Positions 27,489 to 36,629 of a DNA stretch of 64,000 nt are shown here, piece after piece. Source of the stretch: Psychroserpens burtonensis DSM 12212 (GTDB taxonomy: Bacteria; Bacteroidota; Bacteroidia; Flavobacteriales; Flavobacteriaceae); assembly GCF_000425305.1 (NCBI RefSeq), contig NZ_AUDE01000014.1, positions 62,001 through 126,000 on the forward strand. The letters run 5' to 3'. Every line of letters begins with the position of its first letter. Positions within the stretch are counted from its first letter, which is position 1. The position numbers and the translations under genes are program-made. Below the pieces are notes generated by a model. That model was not told where the DNA came from. It was given only the letters and a program-made list of their open reading frames with translations, and made no database searches.

Positions 27489-28283
27489 TTATTTACTCAA
27501 TTTTAATATTCTCAAAGCACCTTGAACAACTAAAGCAAAAACAACAGTTCCTATGATTAAATCTGGTTTGTTGGAGTCTAATACTTGTACTAGAATTCCA
27601 GCTAAAATAACGCCGCAATTAATAATAACGTCATTAGAAGTAAAAATCATACTTGCTTTCATGTGCGCTTCATTATTACTTTTAGATTTCTGTAAAATGT
27701 AGAGACAAACACCATTTGCTATGAGCGCTAAAACTGAAATCACAATCATTGTAGAAAAGTTTGGTAATTCTTCAGCACCAAAAAAGCGCCTTAAGACTTC
27801 CAGAAAACCAAAAACAGCCAATATAATTTGAAAAACACCTGCAAGCTTAGCAATTTCCTTTTTCTTGACTACTGTTCCTCCAACGGCTAAAAGACTTATC
27901 GCATAAACAAAAGAATCTGCTAGCATATCAAGACTATCTGCAACCAATCCCATGGATTTTGAAATCAGTCCTGTAGTCATTTCTATGATAAAGAACACGA
28001 AGTTTATAATGAGAACTGTCCAAAGTAATTGTCTTTGATTGGTATCCTCCTCAAAATCGGTTTGGTCTGTGTCCTCTGTTGAGACTTTTTTGGAGCCTAA
28101 CTTTAACTCGGTAAGTAAATTTTCAATGGTATCAATACTGCCAACATGAAATACCGACAATCTTCTATTCGCGATATCAAATTCGAGATTTTTAATATTA
28201 GTAATCCCATCCAATTTCATACGAATCAAATTTTCTTCGGAAGGACAATCCATTTTAGATATTTCAAAAATAGATTTTTGCAT
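27489..28283 (-). CDS. Cation-diffusion-facilitator-like transporter with N-terminal HMA-like domain
   Basis: 264 residues. Residues 1-70 look like a ferredoxin-like metal-binding domain (FEISKMDCPSEENLIRMKL) with one Cys where HMA domains have CxxC. Residues 88-262 have about six membrane segments. The second carries SKSMGLVADSLDMLADSFVY, the DxxxD site of the family. The fifth has FTSNDVIINCG, where the His of the usual HxxxD site is replaced by a polar residue. Metal specificity is therefore uncertain. Expected role: export of a divalent cation across the inner membrane. Confidence 0.82.
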   Translation of the reverse strand: MQKSIFEISKMDCPSEENLIRMKLDGITNIKNLEFDIANRRLSVFHVGSIDTIENLLTELKLGSKKVSTEDTDQTDFEEDTNQRQLLWTVLIINFVFFIIEMTTGLISKSMGLVADSLDMLADSFVYAISLLAVGGTVVKKKEIAKLAGVFQIILAVFGFLEVLRRFFGAEELPNFSTMIVISVLALIANGVCLYILQKSKSNNEAHMKASMIFTSNDVIINCGVILAGILVQVLDSNKPDLIIGTVVFALVVQGALRILKLSK

Positions 28284-28338
28284 GGTGTATTATTTTTTTA
28301 TCAACTTTAAAGTTTCCTGTAACCTTTCCGAAGACACC

Positions 28339-29556
28339 TTATCCTGAGGTAAGCTTAGACGTTTCTATTTGAGATTGATTAGTGTAGTGAGCCACCTGCT
28401 TTCCGAAGAGATTATAAACTCTAACTTCAAAACTGGCTAACTGAGAGTCAATCCTAATCACGTCTTTAAACGGGTTTGGACCTACAGAAATATCTAACAT
28501 TTCATTTTCGGTAACACTCAGCAAATCACATTCTGGATTTACCGTTGATGACGCAGAAAACGAACCATTAATAACCGTCCAATTTTCCCAAATAACGCCT
28601 TGAGAATTTGACCAATCTGTTAAGTCGATATAATTTTCAGCACTGTAGAGTCCGGGGATTTTAGCTACTTTAATCGCTTCTCCCCCTTGGTCCCATACTA
28701 ATGGCTGGCCGTCAATACAAGTTTCTGGCATAAAATCGCCAACACAATTAGCCTGTAAGAAGAATGCAAATTCAGGATAATCTGGATATTCTCCAAAAAC
28801 ATAAGCACGTCCTGCGTCGTGGATACAAACTGCTGTGTATTCGTTACAAGCAATCCCAAAAGCACGCGTGTTATTATCGATTGAATAACGCGCTAAAAAA
28901 GCGGCGTGTCTTGCTCGTCTATCTGGATCATCATAATGTGTATCTGTAATCACATGTTCAAAAAAAGGAATATCTAAAAAATCATTATAGCCCAAAGTCA
29001 TCCGATTATGATAAGGGTTTGATAAGGCTTGTGCGTTTGTAACTGTTCCATTTTCTGCAGAAAAATAACCTCCTCCTAAAATGGCCATTCCAGCGCTCGT
29101 TCCTCCAATCACACCTTGTTTTGTGTTGATGAATGCATTAAGCACATCTTCCATAGCATTGTCTTTAAAGTAGCTCACATAATCATATTGATCACCTCCA
29201 GCAAACCAAATAGCTTCGGCATTTTCTACTTTTTGAAGCACGTCAGGATCTAGTGCTCCTACTTCATTATTAAAAACAAAAGTCGTCACAGAGTTGATAC
29301 TTACGCCTAATCCTGAATACATGTAATTGTTATATCCATCACTTCCAGAAGCTCTTAAAACAACAACGTCTCCTCCATTAGCTTTTTCTAAAAACCAAAT
29401 CATAGCATCATTATTTTCACTAGCTCCACCCATCATACAAACTCCAAATTGATGATTTGTTGTGATATCTGTCACACTTCCTGTTGCGTATTCTGTATAG
29501 TTTTGTGCAACTAGTAGTTGTGTGAATAGTATAAATAGTAGTGTGATTTTTTTCAT
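28339..29556 (-). CDS. Secreted cyanophycinase-like (S51) protein with frameshifted T9SS tail
   Basis: 405 residues. Signal peptide ending LLVAQ; a class I glutamine-amidotransferase-like peptidase S51 domain (about 30-300) with MGGASENND, IWFAGGDQYDY, nucleophile motif GGTSAGMAIL (Ser154) and HVITDTHYDDPDRRARH. From about 350 a T9SS sorting domain begins (DISVGPNPFKDVIRID, FEVRVYNLFGKQVAHY) but stops at LTSG. In another frame the next bases encode KVSSERLQETLKLIKK and a stop at 28290, which is exactly the missing end of such a domain. A small deletion near 28341 thus removed the last conserved part. The enzyme may be made but not sorted. It probably hydrolyses a dipeptide or peptide substrate; true cyanophycin activity is not implied. 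Confidence 0.82.
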   Translation of the reverse strand: MKKITLLFILFTQLLVAQNYTEYATGSVTDITTNHQFGVCMMGGASENNDAMIWFLEKANGGDVVVLRASGSDGYNNYMYSGLGVSINSVTTFVFNNEVGALDPDVLQKVENAEAIWFAGGDQYDYVSYFKDNAMEDVLNAFINTKQGVIGGTSAGMAILGGGYFSAENGTVTNAQALSNPYHNRMTLGYNDFLDIPFFEHVITDTHYDDPDRRARHAAFLARYSIDNNTRAFGIACNEYTAVCIHDAGRAYVFGEYPDYPEFAFFLQANCVGDFMPETCIDGQPLVWDQGGEAIKVAKIPGLYSAENYIDLTDWSNSQGVIWENWTVINGSFSASSTVNPECDLLSVTENEMLDISVGPNPFKDVIRIDSQLASFEVRVYNLFGKQVAHYTNQSQIETSKLTSG

Positions 29557-29710
29557 TATATTTTCTATTTCTCTCTCAAAGTCTCAGAGACACACAGGTT
29601 TACTCATATGTTCAACTCATTGCTATATTTTATTTAAAAATAGAAATTATTTTTATTTTGAATAAGAGTAATCACAAAACGCTTTGCGTCTTTGCAGCTC
29701 TTCTAGAACC

Positions 29711-30352
29711 CTAATTCTTATCCTCTAACAATGGTACAAACCTAAACTCACCAAACTCATGTTGTTCAAAATCCTTTGGTCCTTTTCTAATAAATAGGGT
29801 CATCATTTGCACGTCACCACCAACAGGAATAACCAAGCGACCACCAATTTTCAACTGACTTAACAACGGCTTAGGCACAAAAGGTGCTCCAGCGGTAACA
29901 ATAATACTATCAAAAGGTGCTTCGGTCTCTAACCCTATATATCCATCCCCAAAAACAAGTCTCTTAGCACGATAACCCAATTTAGGCAAAAACTTACTTG
30001 TTTTTTTATAGAGTTCGTTTTGACGTTCTATACTGAATACCTTTGCTCCTAACAAACATAGTACAGCGGTTTGATACCCACTTCCTGTGCCGATTTCTAG
30101 AACGGTATCTCCTTGTTTAATTTGCATTAATTCTGTTTGAAATGCTACTGTATATGGTTGTGATATGGTTTGGTCGGCAGCAATAGGAAAGGCTTTGTCT
30201 TGATATGCATGGTCTAGAAAGCTAGAATCCATAAATAAATGCCTCGGAATTTTACCAATAGCAAGTAATACTTTCTCATCCGTTATTCCTTTCGTTTTTA
30301 GAATATCAACCAATTTTTGTCTTAGGCCTTGATGTTTTAATGTGTCTTTCAA
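29711..30352 (-). CDS. pcm: Protein-L-isoaspartate O-methyltransferase
   Basis: 213 residues from a TTG at 30352, chosen because the family begins with KDTLKHQGLRQKLV; a GTG at 30391 gives 13 extra residues and is the alternative. Repairs isoaspartyl damage by methylating it with SAM. Landmarks: IGKIPRHLFM, AYQDKAFPIAADQTISQPY, motif I VLEIGTGSGYQTA, and APFDSIIVTAGAPFVPKPLL. The C-terminus (GEFRFVPLLED) is normal. It is divergent from the Gfo/Idh oxidoreductase. Confidence 0.94.
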   Translation of the reverse strand: MKDTLKHQGLRQKLVDILKTKGITDEKVLLAIGKIPRHLFMDSSFLDHAYQDKAFPIAADQTISQPYTVAFQTELMQIKQGDTVLEIGTGSGYQTAVLCLLGAKVFSIERQNELYKKTSKFLPKLGYRAKRLVFGDGYIGLETEAPFDSIIVTAGAPFVPKPLLSQLKIGGRLVIPVGGDVQMMTLFIRKGPKDFEQHEFGEFRFVPLLEDKN

Positions 30353-30507
30353 AGTAGTTAGGTTTGCTTTATAGTGTCTGGTCGCAAACACGATGTAAAA
30401 ATAACTGAAACATTTTTATACTGAAAGTTAAATGTAATCGAATTATCAACTAAGTATATTAGGTATATTTTTATCATTAATTTCACATAATTACACTATG
30501 AAAATCT

Positions 30508-30515
30508 TATTTTTG
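30508..30515 (+). promoter_or_regulatory. -7 element (TATTTTTG)
   Basis: Matches TAnnTTTG 17 bases before the ATG at 30533; short leader. No -33 TTG found. Confidence 0.35.
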
Positions 30516-30532
30516 ATAAAAATCATAAAACA

Positions 30533-31492
30533 ATGCTAAAAGCTGGTGTACTTGGTGCTGGTCATCTAGGAAAAATTCATTTAAGACTCCTAAATCAATC
30601 TGATAAATATGACCTTGTTGGGTTTTATGATGCAGACGAAATTAACGGAAAAAAGGTGGAAGAAGAATTTGGTTATAAATATTTCAAAACCATGGACGCA
30701 CTCATTGAAGCCGTTGATATGGTTGATATCGTAACACCAACATTATCACATTATGAGTGTGCTAAAAAGGCCATTTCCTTTGGTAAACATATTTTTATAG
30801 AAAAGCCAATTACAAATACCATTGAAGAAGCTGAGCATATTAGAGAATTATTGGCTGAGCATGATATTCGCGGACAAGTAGGACATGTAGAGCGTTTTAA
30901 TCCAGCGTTTATAGCGGTAAAAGAACAAATCAAAAATCCCATGTTTATTGAAACTCATCGTTTAGCAGAATTTAACCCTCGTGGCACAGACGTGCCTGTA
31001 GTTTTGGACTTAATGATTCACGATATTGATATTATCCTTAGTGTCGTTGCATCTAAAGTTAAAAATGTCTCTGCAAGTGGTGTTTCGGTTATTAGTGATA
31101 CACCAGATATTGCAAATGCTCGTATAGAATTTGAAAATGGTTGTGTCGCGAATCTTACTGCTAGTCGTATTTCATTAAAGAATATGAGAAAAACACGTTT
31201 CTTTCAAAAAGATGCTTACATCTCTGTAGATTTTCTAGAGAAAAAATGCGAAGTGGTTAAAATGAAAGATGCACCTACAAGTCCTGGTGATTTTGATATG
31301 ATTCTTCAAAATGCAGAAGGCATTAAAAAGCAAATCTATTTTGACAACCCAGAAGTCGCTAATAACAATGCTATTCTAGATGAACTAGAAACGTTTGCCG
31401 ATGCCATAAATAATAACACGACACCAATTGTAACACTTCACGATGGCACAGAAGCTTTGCGTGTGGCGACTATGATTATTAATCAATTTTAA
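30533..31492 (+). CDS. Gfo/Idh/MocA family oxidoreductase
   Basis: 319 residues. N-terminal Rossmann domain with GVLGAGHLGKIHLRLL (nucleotide binding), VDIVTPTLSHYECA and the family's FIEKPITNTIEEA motif with active-site Lys. C-terminal alpha/beta domain with GHVERFNPAF, LDLMIHDIDIILSVV and ARIEFENGCVANLTASR. It resembles the members next to pcm in other flavobacteria. Expected: NAD(P)-dependent oxidation or reduction of a sugar or similar polyol; the substrate cannot be told. Confidence 0.9.
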   Translation: MLKAGVLGAGHLGKIHLRLLNQSDKYDLVGFYDADEINGKKVEEEFGYKYFKTMDALIEAVDMVDIVTPTLSHYECAKKAISFGKHIFIEKPITNTIEEAEHIRELLAEHDIRGQVGHVERFNPAFIAVKEQIKNPMFIETHRLAEFNPRGTDVPVVLDLMIHDIDIILSVVASKVKNVSASGVSVISDTPDIANARIEFENGCVANLTASRISLKNMRKTRFFQKDAYISVDFLEKKCEVVKMKDAPTSPGDFDMILQNAEGIKKQIYFDNPEVANNNAILDELETFADAINNNTTPIVTLHDGTEALRVATMIINQF

Positions 31493-31503
31493 ACACTTAC
31501 ATT

Positions 31504-31599
31504 ATGATGCAACTAATTACAGCACTGTCAATATTAGTTTTAGGTTTAATTTATGTCTTTTCAATACGGAAGGATAAAAACAAAAATCCTGAAAACTAA
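31504..31599 (+). CDS. Small single-pass membrane protein
   Basis: 31 residues, 11 bases after the oxidoreductase stop. One hydrophobic helix (LITALSILVLGLIYVFSI) followed by a strongly basic tail (RKDKNKNPEN), inside-positive. An ATG at 31507 is the alternative start. The composition is that of a real micro-membrane protein, but the short length leaves doubt. Confidence 0.45.
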   Translation: MMQLITALSILVLGLIYVFSIRKDKNKNPEN

Positions 31600-31696
31600 T
31601 AATTACTAGTGAAATTCACTTTTTTTAAGGGAAAGAAAAATGAAACAATAGATTCCTATAGAGACGGGAATGAAAATCGGATGTGAAACTTAATTA

Positions 31697-31870
31697 ATGA
31701 AAAAAAATAATGTACCAGCTGTTTTAATTACTGCTAGTATCCTTTTAATAGTGGTCAATGTTGCAACAACCAATGAATTCGATAATGGCTTTTGGATGCA
31801 AACTTTATCTAGTGTCCTATTGATATTAGCAATGCTGCTAACAATTCGCAATAGAAATAAAACAAATTAA
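31697..31870 (+). CDS. Small two-pass membrane protein
   Basis: 57 residues: MKKNNVPAVLITASILLIVV, an extracytoplasmic loop TTNEFDNGFWMQ, a second helix LSSVLLILAMLLTI and a basic tail RNRNKTN. Both termini are basic, predicting a cytoplasmic N- and C-terminus. No recognised family; many flavobacteria have similar short genes between larger ones. Confidence 0.5.
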   Translation: MKKNNVPAVLITASILLIVVNVATTNEFDNGFWMQTLSSVLLILAMLLTIRNRNKTN

Positions 31871-31956
31871 TAAATAAAAGTTCCTCTTTACTATTGATAG
31901 GATTAATTGAAATAAATGACTCCCATCATCATGGGAACAACAAATTAAAATTTTTT

Positions 31957-32847
31957 ATGAAAAACATAGCAGTTATAGGAGCAGGAACAATGGGAAACGG
32001 AATTGCCCACACCTTCGCTCAATCTGGATTTAAAGTACAATTAATAGACATTAGTGAAGCTTCTCTTAAACGAGGTATGGATACTATTACTAAAAATTTG
32101 GATAGAATGGTGTCTAAGGAGAAAATTTCCGAAGATGATAAAAAAGCAACACTTGATAATATTACAACATATACAGATATTACTGCTGGTGTTGAATATG
32201 CGAGTTTAGTTGTTGAAGCTGCTACAGAAAACATTGATTTAAAGCTTAAAATATTTAAACAATTAGACGACGCGTGTAGCGAAGACGCCATATTGGCATC
32301 AAACACCTCTTCTATCTCAATTACGCAAATTGGTGCTGTGACCTCAAGACCCGATAAAGTCATTGGTATGCACTTTATGAATCCTGTACCCATTATGAAA
32401 TTGGTTGAGATTATTCGTGGTTATAGCACAAGTGACGAAGTAACAAATACCATTATGGAGTTATCTAAAACATTAGGCAAAGTCCCAACAGAGGTTAACG
32501 ATTATCCTGGATTTGTAGCGAATCGTATTTTAATGCCAATGATCAATGAGGCTATTGAAACGCTATACAATGGCGTTGCTGGAGTTGAAGAAATTGACAC
32601 CGTTATGAAATTAGGAATGGCACACCCTATGGGACCTTTGCAATTAGCAGATTTTATTGGTCTTGATGTGTGTCTTTCGATTTTAAATGTGATGTACGAC
32701 GGATTCAAAAACCCAAAATACGCTCCCTGTCCGCTTTTAGTAAATATGGTAAGAGCTGGTAAATTAGGATCTAAATCAGGAGAAGGGTTCTATGATTATT
32801 CTGAAAGCAGAAAGGCGGAGCATGTTGCTGATCAGTTTAAGAAGTAG
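31957..32847 (+). CDS. 3-Hydroxybutyryl-CoA (3-hydroxyacyl-CoA) dehydrogenase
   Basis: 296 residues from the ATG at 31957; the in-frame earlier start at 31894 is rejected because the NAD-binding strand NIAVIGAGTMGNGIAHTFA must be at the N-terminus. Other landmarks: LVVEAATENIDLKLKIF, ASNTSSISITQIG, GMHFMNPVPIMKLVEIIRG with the catalytic His, and the C-terminal domain DYPGFVANRILMPMINEA and HPMGPLQLADFIGLDV. Reversibly oxidises 3-hydroxyacyl-CoA with NAD(P), in butyrate/fatty-acid or aromatic degradation. Single-domain form, without a fused hydratase. Confidence 0.94.
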   Translation: MKNIAVIGAGTMGNGIAHTFAQSGFKVQLIDISEASLKRGMDTITKNLDRMVSKEKISEDDKKATLDNITTYTDITAGVEYASLVVEAATENIDLKLKIFKQLDDACSEDAILASNTSSISITQIGAVTSRPDKVIGMHFMNPVPIMKLVEIIRGYSTSDEVTNTIMELSKTLGKVPTEVNDYPGFVANRILMPMINEAIETLYNGVAGVEEIDTVMKLGMAHPMGPLQLADFIGLDVCLSILNVMYDGFKNPKYAPCPLLVNMVRAGKLGSKSGEGFYDYSESRKAEHVADQFKK

Positions 32848-32892
32848 TCATACTAAGCGTTGTTTTACAGCAGCATAATACAATTTCTATTT

Positions 32893-33357
32893 ATGATAAA
32901 AACGAAACCTTACAATTTAACAAAAGAAAAATACACAAATATTGTTGTTAAAAAAAGGTTTAAAAAATCTTGGTGGCTTTATCTTTTAATGCTTCTTATA
33001 TCGATATTCAATTTTAATAAATTTGGTCAAGATAACTTCACAACATTTACGGTTATTTTTGGTTTCACTTATCCAATAATTATCTTTATGTATCTTTACT
33101 TTTGGTCAAGATCTAAAAATCATGATACGCTTTTTGAGACCATGAACATGTCATTTGATAATTCCAATCTTTATTTTGAAAGAAGTGGAAATGAAACTAA
33201 AATCCCTTCTGCTAATATAGAGAAGGTGATTTCTGAAAAAGACTTTTGGCTGTTATATCTCCAACAAAAAGGAAGCTTTATATATATTCAAAAAGATATT
33301 TTTTATTTAAAAACTGATATGAATGATTTTAACAATCTATTAATGATTGAAGAATAA
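32893..33357 (+). CDS. Two-pass membrane protein with YcxB-like C-terminal domain
   Basis: 154 residues from the ATG at 32893 (32860 is an upstream in-frame alternative that breaks the pattern). Short N-terminal beta region, two membrane helices (WWLYLLMLLISIF and TFTVIFGFTYPIIIFMYLYFW), then a cytoplasmic domain with LYFERSGNETKIPSANIEKVI and FWLLYLQQKGSFIYIQKDIF. This layout matches the YcxB-like family of unknown function. It stops 1 base before the start of the M23 remnant. Confidence 0.7.
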   Translation: MIKTKPYNLTKEKYTNIVVKKRFKKSWWLYLLMLLISIFNFNKFGQDNFTTFTVIFGFTYPIIIFMYLYFWSRSKNHDTLFETMNMSFDNSNLYFERSGNETKIPSANIEKVISEKDFWLLYLQQKGSFIYIQKDIFYLKTDMNDFNNLLMIEE

Positions 33358-33358
33358 T

Positions 33359-34022
33359 ATGATGCGTTTTTTTGTGTTTTACTGTCTTTTAAGTACAGTT
33401 TTCTCTTGCAAACAAAAAGATAACACTGCAAAGAGCCTTACATATCCTTCTGAGGAAAACGCTATAATAATCGAGTCTTTGGAGATTTTTAATCTGCCAA
33501 GCCGTAATGCAGAAGAAAAGACAGATTACATCAAACTCTTTAAAGATAATCCAGAGTTTGTCTCTAATGGATTTGATTTCCCCATAGGAAAACCGGATGC
33601 TCACGGTTGTTATAACGCACAAAAACTCAAAGTAAACGATCATTTAGGTGATGATTGGAATGGCGTTGGTGGTAGAAACAGTGATTTAGGCGACCCCATT
33701 TATATGCTAGCAAATGGTTATATTAGTGAGGTAAAAGATTATAAAGGTGGATGGGGAAATGTGGCGAGAATTGTTCATCTCCACGATAAGAAACTATACG
33801 AATCATGATATACACATTGCGATACTATTTTTAGTAACTCCAAATACCTTCATAAAAAAAGGCGAACAGATAGCCACCATAGGGAATTGTGATGGCACAT
33901 ATCTAGCACATTTACATCTAGAAATCAGAAATGAAATAGATATAGAAATTGGTGCAGGATATTCAGTAAATATAACTGGCTATTTGAACCCTACAAATTT
34001 TATAAATAAAAACAGAAATTAA
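33359..34022 (+). pseudogene. M23 peptidoglycan peptidase with a nonsense codon and a frameshift
   Basis: Starts with lipoprotein signal MMRFFVFYCLLSTVFSC. The M23 (LytM) fold follows: DFPIGKPDAHGCYNAQKL with the first zinc ligand His, SDLGDPIYMLANGYISEV, and GWGNVARIVHLHDKKLYES. There a TGA at 33806-33808 interrupts the frame, though YTHCDTIF continues in frame. One more T in the TTTTT run near 33828-33832 is needed to reach TPNTFIKKGEQIATIGN and YLAHLHLEIR, with the HxH zinc motif, in the other frame to 34022. With both a stop and a frameshift, active enzyme is unlikely. Family role: cleavage of peptide cross-links in the cell wall. Confidence 0.82.
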
Positions 34023-35261
34023 TTGGCAAAAATTCTACCATTTAAAGCAGTACGTCCAACCCGTGACAAAGTAAGTCTTGTGGCAGCACGTTCCTATCAA
34101 AGTTATACAATCGAGCAACGCGAGGCACGTTTGCGTGATAATCCATTTTCATTTTTACATATCGTTAATCCAGGTTATAAATACGATAAAGACATTTCTG
34201 GTAAGGATCGTTACGATTTAGTTAGAAACCGCTATTTAGAATTTAAAGAAGATTCAATTTTTGTTCATGATGAAAAACCAAGCTATTATATTTATAAAAT
34301 TGTAAATAGAGATCAGCAAGTTTTCAATGGTATTGTCGCTGCAGCAAGTGCTGAAGATTATGAAAATGACATTATCAAAAAACATGAAGACACTATAGAA
34401 TATCGTGAGCGCATTTTTAAGGATTATTTAAAAACTGTGGGTTTTAATGCAGAGCCTGTACTCCTCACCTACCCAGATAATCAAGTGATTTCAAACATTA
34501 TTAAAGAGACACAAAAAGAGCGTGCAGAGTTTGAATTCACGACCACATACCGTGACACTCATTATCTGTGGAAATTAGAAAACCCCAGTATAATTGCCTC
34601 TATACAAAAAGAATTTGAACAGATGCCAACCATTTATATTGCAGATGGTCACCATCGTTCTGCGTCTTCCTATTTACTATATAAAGAAGAAAAGGAGCAA
34701 AATCCTAATCATACTGGTCTTGAATCTTATAATAAATTTATGACATTTCTAATTCCAGAGTCTGAATTATGCATTCACGAATTTAATAGATTAGTTAAAG
34801 ATTTAAATGGATTATCTAAAGAAGAATTCTTAATACAATTAGATACAATTTTTAGAATTGAAAACAGAGGGGTTATGCTATATAAACCCTCAAAGAAACA
34901 TCATTTTAGTATGTACTTAGATGGCGAGTTTTACTCTTTATATCTGCGGAAGACCTTGTACAACTTCAAAACAGCGTTAGAGGCATTAGACGCTCAAATC
35001 TTATACAACACTATTTTACAACCCATATTGGGAATTGAAGATTTACGTAATGATGATCGCATCAATTATATCAACGGAAAGAAAGATGTTATCAACGTAA
35101 AAAGCGCTATTGATTCTGGTGATTTTGCTGTTGGTTTTGGCATGGTTCCTGTTGATATTACTGAGATCAAACAAATCGCAAACGAAGGACTTAAAATGCC
35201 TCCAAAGAGCACATTTATAGAGCCTAAACTGAGAAGTGGTGTCACTATTTATGAGTTTTAA
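34023..35261 (+). CDS. DUF1015 family protein
   Basis: 412 residues from a TTG directly after the M23 remnant's stop. The N-terminus AKILPFKAVRPTRDKV and the motif IYIADGHHRSASSYLLYKEE (around residue 205) are the family's signature. The late VINVKSAIDSGDFAVGFGMVP segment is also typical. DUF1015 proteins are widely conserved in Bacteroidetes and often sit next to serine-synthesis genes; their reaction is unknown, although the DGHHR motif resembles a metal or phosphate site. No such neighbours are here. Confidence 0.88.
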   Translation: MAKILPFKAVRPTRDKVSLVAARSYQSYTIEQREARLRDNPFSFLHIVNPGYKYDKDISGKDRYDLVRNRYLEFKEDSIFVHDEKPSYYIYKIVNRDQQVFNGIVAAASAEDYENDIIKKHEDTIEYRERIFKDYLKTVGFNAEPVLLTYPDNQVISNIIKETQKERAEFEFTTTYRDTHYLWKLENPSIIASIQKEFEQMPTIYIADGHHRSASSYLLYKEEKEQNPNHTGLESYNKFMTFLIPESELCIHEFNRLVKDLNGLSKEEFLIQLDTIFRIENRGVMLYKPSKKHHFSMYLDGEFYSLYLRKTLYNFKTALEALDAQILYNTILQPILGIEDLRNDDRINYINGKKDVINVKSAIDSGDFAVGFGMVPVDITEIKQIANEGLKMPPKSTFIEPKLRSGVTIYEF

Positions 35262-35340
35262 CCTAATTCATGCGAAGGTAGAAATCTCTTATTCAAAATG
35301 ACCAGCAATTATTTAGCTCCCAAATTAAAAATAACACAGA

Positions 35341-35844
35341 ATGAAATACAATATTTTTTATATTATATCATTTTCTATTGTACTCTATTCATGTAAAACA
35401 CAAAAAATAGAAGAACCTGAAAAAATAAGTTGTAGAACTTATCAAATTGAAGATCTAAATCAGGTAAGTTATCATGAGAGGTTTATTGAGGATATTTTTA
35501 ATAAATCTTTTAATGAAGTTCGGTTTTGTAATTACCATCCAAGTATAGTAGCTGAAATAACTTATGAAAAATCTGGTAGATGGAATAAAATTATAAGAAC
35601 AGTTAAAAAGAAACCTTCAATTTTACTATGGAATAACATTTATATTGAAGGCATTGTTAAACCTCTGAATTTTGCAACCACAACTTATGACGATAAATTT
35701 TCAGCAGTTATGATTTTTGATGATGAAGGAAACGACATGTTATCCTACACTTCTGGCAAAAAAGTTTTCTTAATAAATTATTTAATTTATGAAATAAATA
35801 GTTATGATAAAATACATAAATCAGATTACAGTAAAGAAAGTTGA
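35341..35844 (+). CDS. Lipoprotein of unknown function
   Basis: 167 residues with lipoprotein signal MKYNIFYIISFSIVLYSC. The mature part contains ITYEKSGRWNKIIRTVKKKP, NIYIEGIVKPLNFATTTYDDKF and a C-terminal FLINYLIYEINSYDK. High Lys/Ile/Asn content. No family recognised. It stands alone between DUF1015 and YggS genes. Confidence 0.6.
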   Translation: MKYNIFYIISFSIVLYSCKTQKIEEPEKISCRTYQIEDLNQVSYHERFIEDIFNKSFNEVRFCNYHPSIVAEITYEKSGRWNKIIRTVKKKPSILLWNNIYIEGIVKPLNFATTTYDDKFSAVMIFDDEGNDMLSYTSGKKVFLINYLIYEINSYDKIHKSDYSKES

Positions 35845-35934
35845 AAGGCTATAAATCCTAAATCATATAAAAAACATCATTTCAAAGACAATTATATAGA
35901 CTAGTAACTAAAACAACTTCACAACAAACAACAT

Positions 35935-36597
35935 ATGAACATAAAAGAAAGCCTAAACAACATAAAATCACAAATCCCTGAAAAAGTCGCACTAGTTGCA
36001 GTTTCAAAGACCAAACCCGTAAGTGATTTAATGGAAGCTTACAATGCTGGTCAACGCATTTTTGGAGAAAATAAAATCCAGGAAATGGCAGACAAGTATG
36101 AAGAAATGCCTAAAGACATTAAATGGCACATGATTGGTCATGTACAGCGTAACAAAGTTAAATACATGACTGAGTTTGTGACTTTAATTCATGGGGTAGA
36201 TAGCTTTAAATTACTTAACGAAATTAATAAACAAGCATTAAAGTATAATAGAGTTGTCAATTGCTTACTTCAAATTAAAATCGCCGAAGAAGATAGCAAA
36301 TTTGGAATGTCAGCTCAAGATGCTAAAGAACTATTGATTTCCGAAGAGTTTAAAAAATTAAAAAACATCAAAATTACGGGTCTCATGGGAATGGCAACAT
36401 TTACTGATGACAGCAACCAAGTAGAACAAGAATTTAAAAAGCTAAAAACCACATTCGACGATTTAAAACCATTACAACTTGCTAACTGTGAACTAGAAAT
36501 TATTTCTATGGGAATGAGTGGTGATTTTAAATTAGCAATTGACTGCGGAAGTAACATGATTAGAGTTGGAAGTAGTATATTTGGCGCACGTAATTAG
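35935..36597 (+). CDS. YggS family pyridoxal-phosphate homeostasis protein
   Basis: 220 residues. PLP-binding TIM barrel without known catalytic turnover; balances free PLP. Landmarks: VALVAVSKTKPV with PLP-Lys25, IFGENKIQEMADKY, WHMIGHVQRNKVKY, HGVDSFKLLNEIN, LMGMATFTDD, ISMGMSGDFKLAIDCGSNMIRVGSSIFG. Full length. The exonuclease/GIY-YIG gene follows in the same direction after 32-77 bases, depending on its start. Confidence 0.95.
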   Translation: MNIKESLNNIKSQIPEKVALVAVSKTKPVSDLMEAYNAGQRIFGENKIQEMADKYEEMPKDIKWHMIGHVQRNKVKYMTEFVTLIHGVDSFKLLNEINKQALKYNRVVNCLLQIKIAEEDSKFGMSAQDAKELLISEEFKKLKNIKITGLMGMATFTDDSNQVEQEFKKLKTTFDDLKPLQLANCELEIISMGMSGDFKLAIDCGSNMIRVGSSIFGARN

Positions 36598-36629
36598 AGT
36601 CATAAAAACACATTAAGAGTATTAACTTA

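Noticed and set aside
28339-29556. A cyanophycin-degradation system
   Set aside because: Only the S51 peptidase-like fold is present, with a secretion signal; no cyanophycin synthetase or isoaspartyl dipeptidase is nearby.
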